Below, piece after piece: positions 34,881 through 45,406 of a DNA stretch of 64,000 bases (the stretch's first letter is position 1; each line of letters opens with the position of its first letter). Origin of the DNA: Saururus chinensis (taxonomy: Eukaryota; Streptophyta; Magnoliopsida; Piperales; Saururaceae). The stretch is from assembly GCA_035235625.1 (NCBI GenBank), contig CP141150.1, positions 6,324,001 through 6,388,000 on the forward strand, read 5' to 3'. Below the pieces are notes generated by a model. It searched no databases. It was given only the letters and a program-made list of their open reading frames with translations, and was not told where the DNA came from. A program made the position numbers and the translations under genes.

Positions 34881-36508
34881 TTAGGGTGAGAGATATAAAG
34901 GTTGAACTTGTGGGGGACTTGTGCTTGCTGAAAGGTCACTGGAAATTTCCTTCATGGTGGGCCGACTCTTGGGGTTCTCCCTTGTGCATATGAGAGCAAG
35001 TGCCACTATAAAACCCAGCTCTTGAGCGACAGAACTGGTTGGGGATGGCAATCTTTTATCCAAAACACTTTGTAGAAGCGTATCCCAACCCTGTGCTGCT
35101 ACGTTTGAGAGGGAGAGCACCGGGGTGCTCTCCCATTACCACTTCTAGTGCCACAACTCCAAAACTGTATACATCGCATTTCTCTGATGCCACCACTATT
35201 GTAGCCAGCTCTGTAACGTAGACAAAGAAGCTGTGAGTTTCTTTTATGTCTGTAGCTCAAAATCAAGAAAAATTGGAAACAATGTACTTACCTGGTGCCA
35301 TGTAGCCATAGGAGCCAACTGCCCCAGTCCAGGTGGACATGCCCTCTGTCATCAGCCTTGCAGTCCCAAAGTCTGAGATACGAGGCACCAACTCCAAATC
35401 CAAGAGGATGTTCTTTGACGATATGTCCCGATGAACAATGGCATGTACCTGATCATGGTGCATATAGGAAAGGGCCTCTGCTATCCCTTTTATGATTTTA
35501 ATTCTTTCCTCCCAGCCCAAAATTCTTCCTTTCCCTTCCCCCTTCAAAATGGTTCTCAAGTTCCCATTCTCTATGAAGTCATAGACCAAGTACATGCTCC
35601 CTTTCACCATGCAATACCCATGTAACTTCACAATATTCCGGTGACGGATCTCTCTTAGCGCTCTTATTTCATTCTCGAAAGCCTTCTTAGAAGTCTCATC
35701 GAACAAATCCTCAGATGATTCATGTATGCGTTTTACTGCATAGGTTTTACCTTTTGGAAGTGTGGCTTTGTATACGCTACCTTGTGCTCCTCTCCCAATG
35801 CAGAATTTTTCATTGAAATTCTCTGTGGCAGCCACAAGGTCTTTAAATGCTAATCTTCCATCGTAATTCGATATCGACATGAACTTCTCTTCGTCTGCAC
35901 CATCCTTTCTCCTTCGTATCACAACGATGGCTATTGCCAGCAACAGAAGAGCTACAAATGCAGCTGGGACCAGTACCGCGATCATCACTTTTAATCGGTT
36001 CCTTTGGCTTTTTCTGCCGTTACCATGCTTTGCTCTGTTGCTATCGCAAGGCTTTAAGCCTTGTTCTACTTTGCCACATAAACGTGAATTACCCGCCAAG
36101 GCTTGAGGAGTAGCATTCTGAAAGGCAGGCATATCTGGCAGGGAACCTTCAAGGTTGTTGTAGGAGACGTCCACATATTGGAGGCTTCTTATGTTTTTCA
36201 AGCCACTTGGGATGGAGCCTGAAAGACTGTTGTGAGAGAGATCGAGGCTGTCCAGGCCTATCAAGTACTCCATGCCATGTGGGATGGAGCCAGAAAGATT
36301 GTTGTGAGAGAGATTGAGGCTCACTAGATAAATGCGTTTTCCAAGATCTGGTGGGATTGCCCCTGAAAGAAGGTTTTGACTCAGGTCTAGTTCTCGCAAT
36401 TCCAGATTTCCAATTTGAGCTGGAATTGTCCCTTCCAGTTTGTTGCTGCTGAGCCTCAAAGTCGTAAGTTTTGGGCAGTTTCCAATCTCCTCTGGAATAG
36501 GATGGCTG
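34881..36508 (-). pseudogene. Truncated LRR receptor kinase copy
   Basis: Second copy of the receptor kinase. It keeps the part equivalent to about residue 679 onward: the last few LRRs, membrane helix, kinase domain and C-terminus. Homology to the intact gene stops abruptly at 36508, where LTR sequence begins in the middle of an LRR, so signal peptide, promoter and most of the ectodomain are absent. The intron splice sites are still present near 35218-35291. In exon 2 an extra base around 35110-35125 (near CACCCCGGTGCTC) shifts the frame relative to the intact copy. The kinase motifs of exon 1 (GRGAQG, AVK, HRD, DFG) survive. There is also a two-residue insertion (GEGKGRILGW versus GEGRVLGW). 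No functional receptor can be made from it. Any product would be a membrane-kinase fragment, and no start with a signal peptide is visible. Confidence 0.88.
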
Positions 36509-36949
36509 GCGCCAGCCGCCAGCCGTTGGCTGGCGTTATGATGACATCAGTTATTCTGTCTTTACTTGTTTAAAATAATATTTTTATATATTATTTTAAT
36601 TTAAAATTATCTAAATTTTAACGGGCAATATCTTCTTACCCCGAAGTTGGAATTGTGCATTCCACATACCGATGGACTCGTATCGACGAGTCCTTCGTAA
36701 CAAGACCACACATGGGTAGGTTATCCTGCTCTTTTTGAGTAGGCCCCACCTATGTGACACGCTTCCCGAGGCCATAGCTTTCGCTCCTGACCTCCGTTTC
36801 GCGTGTTTTTGATTCATCACACTCGTTACTACGAGCTCTACCCATCTACAGGGGTTTTATCCCTTGAAACCCCCGACACTAAATCACAAAATTACCAAAT
36901 TACCCTTAACCCACCCGGATTAAGCGTAACCAGAAAACGGGTCGTCACA
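36509..36949 (-). repeat. 3' LTR, truncated to 441 bp
   Basis: Matches the beginning of the 5' LTR and stops at the junction with the kinase pseudogene at 36508/36509. Because only one LTR is complete, no target duplication can be read. Confidence 0.82.
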
Positions 36950-36965
36950 TTCTTCCCCCCTTAAA
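36950..36965 (-). promoter_or_regulatory. Polypurine tract
   Basis: Minus-strand TTTAAGGGGGGAAGAA immediately precedes the 3' LTR start TGTGACGACC. This fixes the orientation of the element. Confidence 0.8.
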
Positions 36966-37189
36966 TGAATTGCGTCCTCGCAATTCGCCCATACTAATCT
37001 CACCTCACAACACAATCCGATCTAAATCGGATAGCAAACACAAACAACATTCTGATAATTGAATCGAATAAAGCATTTCAAAAATCCGAATTGAAATCAG
37101 ACACTTTTCTTTATAGAAACACTACATAGAAAATCAGCTTAAATCCCATAAAAGCATATCAGTCAAAATTTTAAATCAAATCACATTCA

Positions 37190-37480
37190 CAAACTCACAC
37201 TCGAGCCTAAACTCGTCAAATCTACAGACTCGCACCCGAGTCAAAACCACAAGCTCGCATCCGAGATAAAACTCGTAAAATCCACAGACTCGCACCCGTG
37301 TCAAAACCACAAGCTCGCATCTGAGCCAAAACCACAAGCTCACACTTGAGCCAAAACCACAAGCTCACACCTGAGCCAAAACTCGTCAAATCTACAGACT
37401 CGCACCCGAGTCAAAACCACAAGCTCGCATCTGAGCCAAAACCACAAGCTCACACCTGAGCCAAAACCACAAGCCACGAC
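37190..37480 (-). repeat. Short tandem repeats (CACAAGCTCGCATCTGAGCC)
   Basis: About ten irregular copies of a 22-26-base unit of the form AAACCACAAGCTCGCA(T/C)CTGAGCC within the internal region. Confidence 0.8.
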
Positions 37481-37488
37481 ACCCGACG

Positions 37489-38345
37489 GCCTACCCTCGG
37501 CGCTCATGGGGCAAACGAGGGCCACTTAGGGATAGAGCTTTCCCACGATACTCTACTCTGTGCATGCCACTTGCCGATTTATTTTTCTCGGCGGGAATCT
37601 TCACTCTATGATTATTTCATGTTCAAAAGCCCATGAAATAATCATCACAATACAATCAATCACAAGCCGTGATACCCAACGGCCTACCCTCGGCGCTCAT
37701 GGGGCAAACGAGGGCCACTTAGGGACAGAGCTTTCCCACGATGCTCTACCCTGTGCACGCCACTTGCCGATTTATTTTTCTCGACGGGCATCATCACTCT
37801 ATAATTATTTCATGTTCGAAATCCCATGAAATAATCATCACAGTACAATCAATCACAAGCTGTGATACCCAACGGCCTACCCTTGGCGCTCATGGGGCAA
37901 ATGAGGGCCACTTAGGGATAGAGCTTTCCCATGATGCTCTACCCTGTGCGTGCCACTTGCTGATTATTTTTCTCAGCGGGCATCTACAAGCCACGATACC
38001 CTACGGCCTACCCTCGACGCTCATGGGGCAAACGAGGGCAACTTAGGGACAGAGCTTTCCTACGATGCTCTACCTTGTGCGCGCCACTTGCCGATTTATT
38101 TTTTCTCGGCGGGCATCCACATAGACGTCCACTACACCAAGTGGTACATATAACATATCACATCCCAACACAAGCTGCGATACCCAACGGCCTACCCTCG
38201 GCGCTCATGGGGCAAACGAGGGCCACTTAGGGACAGGGCTTTCCCACGATGCTCTACCCTGCGCAAGCCACTTGCCGATTATTTTTCTCAGCGGGCATCA
38301 TCACTCTATGATTATTCCATATTCTTAAGCCCATGAAATAATCAT
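37489..38345 (-). repeat. 130-195-bp tandem repeats, five units
   Basis: Units starting near 37489, 37672, 37865, 37996 and 38179 share ACGGCCTACCCTCGGCGCTC and GGGCAAACGAGGGCCACTTA, and most also carry a CCCATGAAATAATCATCAC end. Frames crossing them are repeat artefacts. Confidence 0.85.
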
Positions 38346-39969
38346 CACATAATTCAAAACATAGCAAAATCCATGCTAAATCACTATACGAAAACCAAAA
38401 TATTCAGTGGCTCATACGAAATCAAAACACATCACTGTATGAAACCAAAACATTAAGTGGCTCATACGAAATCAAAACACATCAACACTTACGTACCATC
38501 GTACACACTAAATCATCTTTCAGAAAACCTAATTTTCTTTCTGAAAATAAAGCCATAAATCTGGCTCGATCAAAACATCGTCATAACAACCAACCCTCAA
38601 GATTCAAATCCCACTTAAAATAGCCATTCTACGTTCACATCCCAACTCAAAGACACATACCAAGACAAAACAGACTTGAAATTAAAACTTTGTCTCAATA
38701 TACGCGTGGATTTACTGAAGGGATACTCATCTACGCCACATGTCCCATAACACGGGCGTTTGATAGTTTCCGCTTAGTAATTCTACTGGCCATTGAGACA
38801 CTTTTATAATTTCAAATCGTTTTTCAAAACACATAAGGTTTGAAATTAACTGTTTAGAATAAAACTACCAGCAGACTCAACTGTAGAGCGGTCTACCCAC
38901 GTTGCGTGTCCCATACCACGAATGTTAGGCAGTCCCTCTTCAGGAATGCTACTGGCTTTCAAAATAACTTCGCCTTAAGTTAAGGCGAACTTTCAAAATA
39001 TGAACATTTTGAAGTTTTATTTCAAAACACTGGCAGAATTATCCTTAGAGCGATCCACTAACACTGCGTGTCCCATACCACGAGCGTTTGGTGGCTCCTC
39101 ATAGGGAGTTCTACCTTTTATCAACATAATTTTCTTGATAAATTCGCCTTAAGCAAATCTTTTGAAATACCTATGTTTTGAACTTCATCGGTAGAACAAA
39201 TCCTAGAGCATTCCACCGCACATCCCCTACTATGGGTGTTGGTGGTTTCTCATAGGTAGTCTAACCGTCTTTCAAAATAATTTGAAGTCTGTTCTTAAAT
39301 TTCAAATCATTCAAAATCGAAGTTCAACACATGAACCATTCGAAATTGAAGTCACATAAAATGTTTTCAGAAAATCGCATGATGTGTTTGGAACACATAA
39401 TGCCGATTGAATTTAATTCAAAATCGGAATTCGCATAAAACCCGATCAAGTTGACTCAGACAGAAATTTCAAATAATTCCTGACTCGAAATCAAAACTTA
39501 TAAAATCAATGTTCACATCAAATACCTTGCAACACATGCAAGACAAAAATTTTAAATCATTTCTGATTTAAAATAAAAATTCATAAAATCGGAATTCACA
39601 TTAAATCCGATAAATCACTCGTAGGATAGAACATTCACAATCAGAATTCACCTTGAATATGATACAACACATAAATAATGGAACGTTCACAATCGGAATT
39701 CTTCATAATTCCGATATAAAGAACGAACAGTCACAATCGGAATTCTCTCTAATTCCGATATAACAGAACGACAAAATCACAATCAGAGTTTTCTATCAAC
39801 TCCGATACAACACTTGTCGAAATGAAACTTCAGATCGACTCGACCCTCACAAAACAGAACGTCAAATAAAACCAAAATTCTAAATAAAACTTTAGGTCAT
39901 CACGACCCTCTTGAACTTGAAGCAAGTCAAAATATTATTGAAAATATTTTCTCTCGCAGACAGAGTAAT
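38346..39969. other. Internal region of nonautonomous element, no gene
   Basis: No pol or gag coding potential. Degenerate repeats (GCGTGTCCCATACCACGAGCG at about 38730-39260, AATCGGAATTC at about 39590-39800) fill the region. Confidence 0.65.
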
Positions 39970-39983
39970 GCTCCGATACCGTG
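39970..39983 (-). promoter_or_regulatory. Primer-binding site
   Basis: Minus-strand sequence CACGGTATCGGAGC follows the LTR end. GGTATCGGAGC differs at one position from the Met-tRNA complement GGTATCAGAGC. Confidence 0.7.
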
Positions 39984-42388
39984 TGTGACGCCCCGACCCG
40001 CAAACCGACCCGGGCCGAGGGTCCGAAAAATCGATAAAAACCAAACCCAAAACTAAGAGCAGCACACTCTGAGTGCGAGAGTCTTCTTATTCCTCTACGT
40101 GCGTCAGAACTTTAGCGCTCCATTGCGCGTAGGCAAGAACTGGCCTAATTATATAACTAATTCGGACCGGGCCAATGTTGTATTGCCGTTGGTTGCCTAT
40201 GTACATATCGGATAACATCCACGATGTTACTCCGATACGATCGGATCCGGACGTAGTTCTGCCTATTGGCTACTACATACAACCGGCACACTAAAAATAC
40301 ATACGTATAAAATATGTATCTCCGAATATTTAATCGGAGTTATACAAAAACACCGGCAACACACATCTCACTCTATCATAGAGACGAGCACCACACAACC
40401 AATACGCAAACCCGATAAAACACCGGCAATACACATCTCGCTCTATCATAGAGACGAGCACCACACAACCACCACAACATGCCTCACTCTACCCCATAGC
40501 AAGACCATCACAATCCTAGAGCAAGACCACACTTCACACGTCTCGCTCCATCACTGAGCCGAGACCACACACCTCACACGTCTCGCTATCTCACTTAGCC
40601 GAGACCGCACGTATCACACATCTTGCTCTATCATAGAGTGAGACGGAACACAATCATAGGTCTCGCTCTATCACTGAGCCGAGACCGAACACACATACAA
40701 AACGTCTCTCTCTAACCCAGAGCGAGATGGCACACATCATGGCATACAAGCATAAGCATAACATACCATCATATAAACATATGCACAGCCCGTCTCTCTC
40801 TGACCTAGAGCGAGACGGCACACATCATGGCATATACGCATAGCATAGCATAATATAAACGCATGCACAACTCGTCTCTCTCTAACCTAGAGGGAGACGG
40901 CACACATCATGCATATAAGCATAGCATAACAATATATAAACACACACACACAACCCATCTCTCTCTCACCGAGAGCGAGACGGCACACAACATGGCATAT
41001 AAGCATAGCATAACATAATATAAACACACACACAACCCGTCTCTCTCTAAGCCAAAGTGAGACGGCACACATCATGCATATAAGCAACACATATCATAAT
41101 ATAACACACGCACATCCTATCTCTCTCTAACCCAGAGCGAGACAACACACCTCATAACTAGCACATGTCATTCTATAATTAAATAGAAGGTAAGAAACTT
41201 TTACTCCCCTGATGTCTCACGAGGTAGCGGTATTCAGGATGCATGTTTCTGGGCGTCCTCCCCTTCAGATCCGGAGACAGCGGACATAGCCTCCTCTAGC
41301 CTCCAGACGTTCATCACCTTGCACCGAAAGACAACCCGACCCACTCTCCCCTTTCCCGGAGACTTCTTGTTTTCTGCGCCCGTGGGCGACAGACAGAACC
41401 TCCCCTACCCGGGGTGTCCTTCACAAGTCGTGGCCCTTTGGTGGAGAACGGAGCCTCCCCTATATCGGGCCACTTCCCTTGATCTGGCCCGGTAATGGAG
41501 GACGGAGCCTCCTCTCTCACTGGGTCCTCTCTCTCTCACTCATGGGGCAAGAGGGCGGCAGACAGAGCCTCCTCTTGCCCTGGGTCGTTCCTCCTTGATA
41601 GGAGTGCCAACTCGAGGAATAAACCATGCCATTGCGTAGATCACCATCGAATTAGCTAGGAACGCCTCAAGAACGGAAGAAAACGGACTCCAAACGAGTC
41701 CAAAAACTCCCCCCGAGAATGAAACGGGAATTGGAATTTATAGAGAAAAACCGAGGGTGTACGAGATGCCCAGGGAGACGCGCGCGCCATGCACTGGCCA
41801 CGTGCTGCGCAAGCAGGGCGAGTTCGCGCCCTGCGTCGTGGGGGCACGACGCGTTGCGTGGGAGCCGGCCCGCGACGCGGGCCCTGTCCCACGTCCGCGC
41901 AGGCCCGTGGGCCCCCACGCCACGCGGCGCTATGCCGCGCGTCGGGCGGTGCGGCTGATGCCAGCTGCTGGCGTCATGATGACGCCAGCTATTCCGTCTT
42001 TACTTGATTAAAATAATATTTTTATATATTATTTTAATCCAAAATTATCTAAACTTCAACGCGCGATATCTTCTTACCCCGAAGACGGAATTGCGCGTTC
42101 CAAGTACCGATGGACTCGTGTCGACAAGCCCTTCGAAACAAGACCACACATGGGTAGGTTATCCCGCTCTTTTTGAGTGGGTGCCGCCCATGTGGCACGC
42201 TTCCCGAGGCCATAGCTTTCGCTCCTGACCTCCGTTTCGTGCGTTCTTTGATTCGTCATGCTTGTTACTACGAGCTCTACCCATCTACAGGGGTTTCATC
42301 CCTTGAAACCCCTGACACTAAATCACAAAATTACCAAATTACCCTTAACCCACCCGAGTTAAGCGTAACCGGAAAATGGGTCGTCACA
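39984..42388 (-). repeat. 5' LTR, 2405 bp
   Basis: Complete LTR bounded by TGTGACGACC and GGGGCGTCACA. The part at 41950-42388 matches 36509-36949 with scattered substitutions, which identifies it as an LTR pair. The inner part holds tandem repeats. Confidence 0.82.
40360..41160 (-). repeat. Tandem repeats in the LTR (TCTCTCTCTAACCCAGAGCGAGA)
   Basis: Two related arrays. The first consists of short CGTCTCGCTCTATCATAGAG units (40360-40720). The second has about six longer units of roughly 70-100 bases, in which the core CTCTCTAACCCAGAGCGAGA is followed by a CACATCATGGCATATAAGCA segment. Confidence 0.8.
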
Positions 42389-45180
42389 AGAAGAGAGGGA
42401 GGGAGAAAGAGATAAGAGAGGAGAGAGCAGAGAGAGGAGAGAAGAGAGAGAGTGGGAGGGGAGAGGAGAGGAGAGAAAGAGGGGAGAGGAAAGAAAGAGG
42501 GGAGAGGGGAGAGAGAGAGGAGAGAGAGGGATAGAGAAGAGAGAGAGGGAGGAGAGAGAGAAGAGAGGGAGAGAGAGGGGAGAGAGAGAGGAGAGAGAGA
42601 AAGAGGAAAGAGATGAGAGGTGATTTAATTAGAAGTTTAAAAAAAATGTCTATTGTGACGTTTTGATAGAAGTGTCGCAAATAGGTCTTTTTTGCGACGC
42701 TTATGATTAAGCATCCCAAAGATGAGATCATTTATTTGCAACTCTATGTTTAAGCATCACAAATAGTTAAAAGGGTCTAAATCCACCTTCGCAAAATTGT
42801 TATGCGACGCTCGTTTGAAGCATCACTCATAATTAGCCTTTTGCGAAGCATCGTAAAAGGCGCAAAATTTCTCGCATGCTAGAAAAACTTTGCTTGCATT
42901 GTTACAACCTCACCCCCCCGCCCAATATATTTAGATCCGATCTCTATCGTGCCCATGCTCTATGCACCATGCCGTCTCTTTAGGACCTTCCGGCCACCGT
43001 CAACACCAGGATGTCCGGCCTCCATCCATCCACCAGCGTGGCCCATTTTCCATTTTTGGCTCCCCCCTTCCCCGTCTCTCACCTTCTCTGCCTTTTCCAC
43101 CCCATCTCTTTCTGGCTCAAAGAGGGGCGTAGGATGGCCTGGATCTGACTCTGTCACTGGCTTCTCACACCCCTCCCCCACTCTCCTCTCAGCTTCCCTC
43201 GACCCCCCCTCCCCCCTCTTCCATTGCCCCCAGCCCCCTGGCAAAAAATCTAGCTCTGCCTCCTCTACTCCCCTTCCCACTTCTCCCTTGTTTCCGCACC
43301 TCCTTTCCCTTGTTTCCTCCCCCTCACCTTCCATGGCCCACCACCCCTCTTGCCGCAGAGTTTTGGTGCCGCCCACGCTCGCATCCCCCTTGCCCTCTCT
43401 ACGCCTCCTCCCTCTCTGCTCCATGGCTCTGCTATGCTCTCCTCCATACTACAAATAAAGAAAATGACATATATAAGTTTAAAAATTATTATTATATGCT
43501 AAATTACTTAATCTAGAGATCCTCACCCTAGTTTCACTACTTACTTAAAGTCGTTAACACCGCTCTCATTCTCTCCAACCACTTCAACCCCTATCCAATT
43601 GCCTAAGAGGCAATGTCCATGGACAATGGCCGTGTCCGCCAAAAAATAAGCTTTGTCCGTGGACAAAATGCCAAGGAACAAATTGTTAGTAGACATAGAG
43701 ATGGACAACCCTTGTCTGCCGACTATTTAGCCGAAGACCAGCCCTATTAGCAGTGTTTAGATATGGAAAATTATTTTTGTTTTATTAGCAACATTTTTTC
43801 TAAAGCGTCACTAAAAAAACTTTAAGCAGTGTTTAATAAACATCGCTAATAATATTTATATATATTTTAAATTTTTATCATATTAGTGACGCTTAAAAAG
43901 TGTCACTAATAATTTAGTATTAGTGATTTTTTTTCTTATCAAATAGGTCCTTTTTGCGATGCTTAAAAATTATAGTCAGTCTTGTTACCTCCAAGGAAAT
44001 AAAAAAATGAGTCATGTTACTCTTTCTCACTGCCTCAAACCTGATGAAATTAACAAGTTTGGCATTTTGTACGTGTTAGCAATTATTAGGGGCCTCAAAA
44101 AGAGGGGATCGATGGATGCTAATTGGTGCTTCTGCAGTAACCCAACATCATGAGATTATTGGGCAACACTGTTTAGGTGTTGGATTTTTGGAAATGGAAG
44201 TGGAATATTTTTGAATTAATTTTAAAAATTCACCTCCGAATGTAAATTACGGTTGGTAATGAATATTTTTAAATAAGTTCAAATATTACGTCAAACCTAA
44301 TTTTAAAACTTTAAACTAATATAGCTCTCTATCTCGAACTTGGATATACACGTTCTTGGTACCATTATGCTCTTAAATTCGAACTCTATCAAACAAGATC
44401 GCACAAGGGTAGGTAATTTTAAACTTATAAAGTGAACTCCACCTATATACATATTTCTTAGGGCTCAAATTGATATGAGAGGTAATTGTTAAAAAATAAT
44501 AGAATCTATAATTTTCAAAATAAGGGCTAGGAGCCGGAATCACCTCATGAGGTGATTCGGTGGTTTCGGCTGATTCTGACTTGAAACGGCTTAGAATTAA
44601 TTTTCAGACAAAATTTTTAATTTCACTCACCTTATACACACAGACATGATTCTAATAATTCAAGCCGAAATTAGGACGGAATGAATGAAATCTTACAGAA
44701 ATTTAATATACAAATAGCCCCATAAGTCTTGTTGGTGTTTCTTACTGCCCCAACCCTTGTGAACTTCAATGGCCTTGTAAAGAAGTTCCTTTATTTGTGT
44801 GATCTAGATAATTGGTCTCCACCCAGAAGTTACATACATATAATATGCATGTTAATATGTGGGGAAAAAGTTAACGTGTCCGAACATTGTTAGATGTTGG
44901 ATTGATATCCAATGGCATAGGCACGTTAATAGAGGGGGTGGGTAGGTTATTCAGACCCGAGTCTGCCTTTGAGTAATATATGCCATTGGATCAAAATTTG
45001 TTAGCCCACTATGCTTGGGCTAAACTTACTTTGATGCAAGTGAAACACACACTCATGTTGATATGTGTGGACCCGCGCTCATATAATTAACGGGACTCTT
45101 ATATACGTGTCACATAAAATACATGCATAACCAAACACATACACATATAATGGTGATCTTAGATTTATAGTGCTGAATAT
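42389..45180 (-). repeat. Inverted partial copy of the duplicated segment
   Basis: 42389-44960 is the reverse complement of roughly 6375-3735: CT tract, CACTA-like element, palindrome element and repeat unit B. 44960-45180 then resembles the reverse complement of 1085-880, so sequence between 1085 and 3735 is absent at this joint. It starts immediately after the 5' LTR of the preceding element. No gene is present. Frames such as 42949-43458 come from GA/CT-rich sequence. Confidence 0.8.
44165..44721. mobile_element. Palindrome-centred TIR element, inverted copy
   Basis: Inverted copy of the same element. Its central palindrome is perfect over 22 bases at 44537-44558 (GAATCACCTCA plus its complement), whereas the two direct copies have decayed there. 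Confidence 0.6.
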
Positions 45181-45401
45181 TTACAGACATCATTTCTTCA
45201 TTTTTATCTGCACAAGTGACTTGAAAGCCAAGTGTAAGAACAAGTAAAAAATAAATGTTGCTATTGATGAATTTTCTGGACAAGGCATCAAAGAAAACAC
45301 ACCATTTTCCTCCTCATAACTCATATTATATACAAGTCTTTGCGATTGAACTTCTTGTGGGATAGCTCCAGCCGGTGCCAGTGAGCATTGTCGAGAATAG
45401 C
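45181..45401. other. Flank of LTR element, nothing recognised
   Basis: Short AT-rich flank with no repeat or coding signal seen. Confidence 0.5.
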
Positions 45402-45406
45402 AGATG

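Larger units (their letters stand above)
24698..36508 (+). repeat. Large direct duplication, copy 2
   Basis: This copy holds the same ordered content as copy 1: noncoding repeats, palindrome element (28679-29232), CACTA-like element (29420-31315), RLP fragment, 1-kb repeat, uninterrupted GGGTCGGG-type MITE, and receptor kinase. It lacks the solo LTR of copy 1. It has an expanded TA microsatellite and ends abruptly inside the kinase gene at a truncated LTR. Confidence 0.93.
36509..42388 (-). mobile_element. Noncoding (LARD-like) LTR retrotransposon, 3' truncated
   Basis: On the minus strand: 5' LTR 42388-39984 (TGTGACGACC...GGGGCGTCACA), PBS-like CGGTATCGGAGCA, about 3.0 kb of internal sequence without pol or gag, PPT TTAAGGGGGGAAGA, and then the first 441 bp of the 3' LTR (36949-36509), beginning again TGTGACGACC. 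The remaining roughly 1.96 kb of the 3' LTR are missing, and the element joins the receptor kinase pseudogene directly. It is a nonautonomous element that would need enzymes from a relative. Confidence 0.82.

Noticed and set aside
37560..38153. Overlapping frames containing the repeated peptide RPTLGAHGANEGHLG
   Set aside because: They result from tandem DNA repeats in the noncoding retrotransposon interior. Spacing between units is not a multiple of three.
37490..38345. CRISPR-like array
   Set aside because: The units are 130-195 bp with no short constant repeat separated by unique spacers. This is a plant nuclear tandem repeat.
42949..43458. 169-codon Pro/Ser-rich frame
   Set aside because: It lies in the inverted CACTA-like copy. 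The equivalent frames in the two direct copies are broken at different points, and no domain is recognisable.
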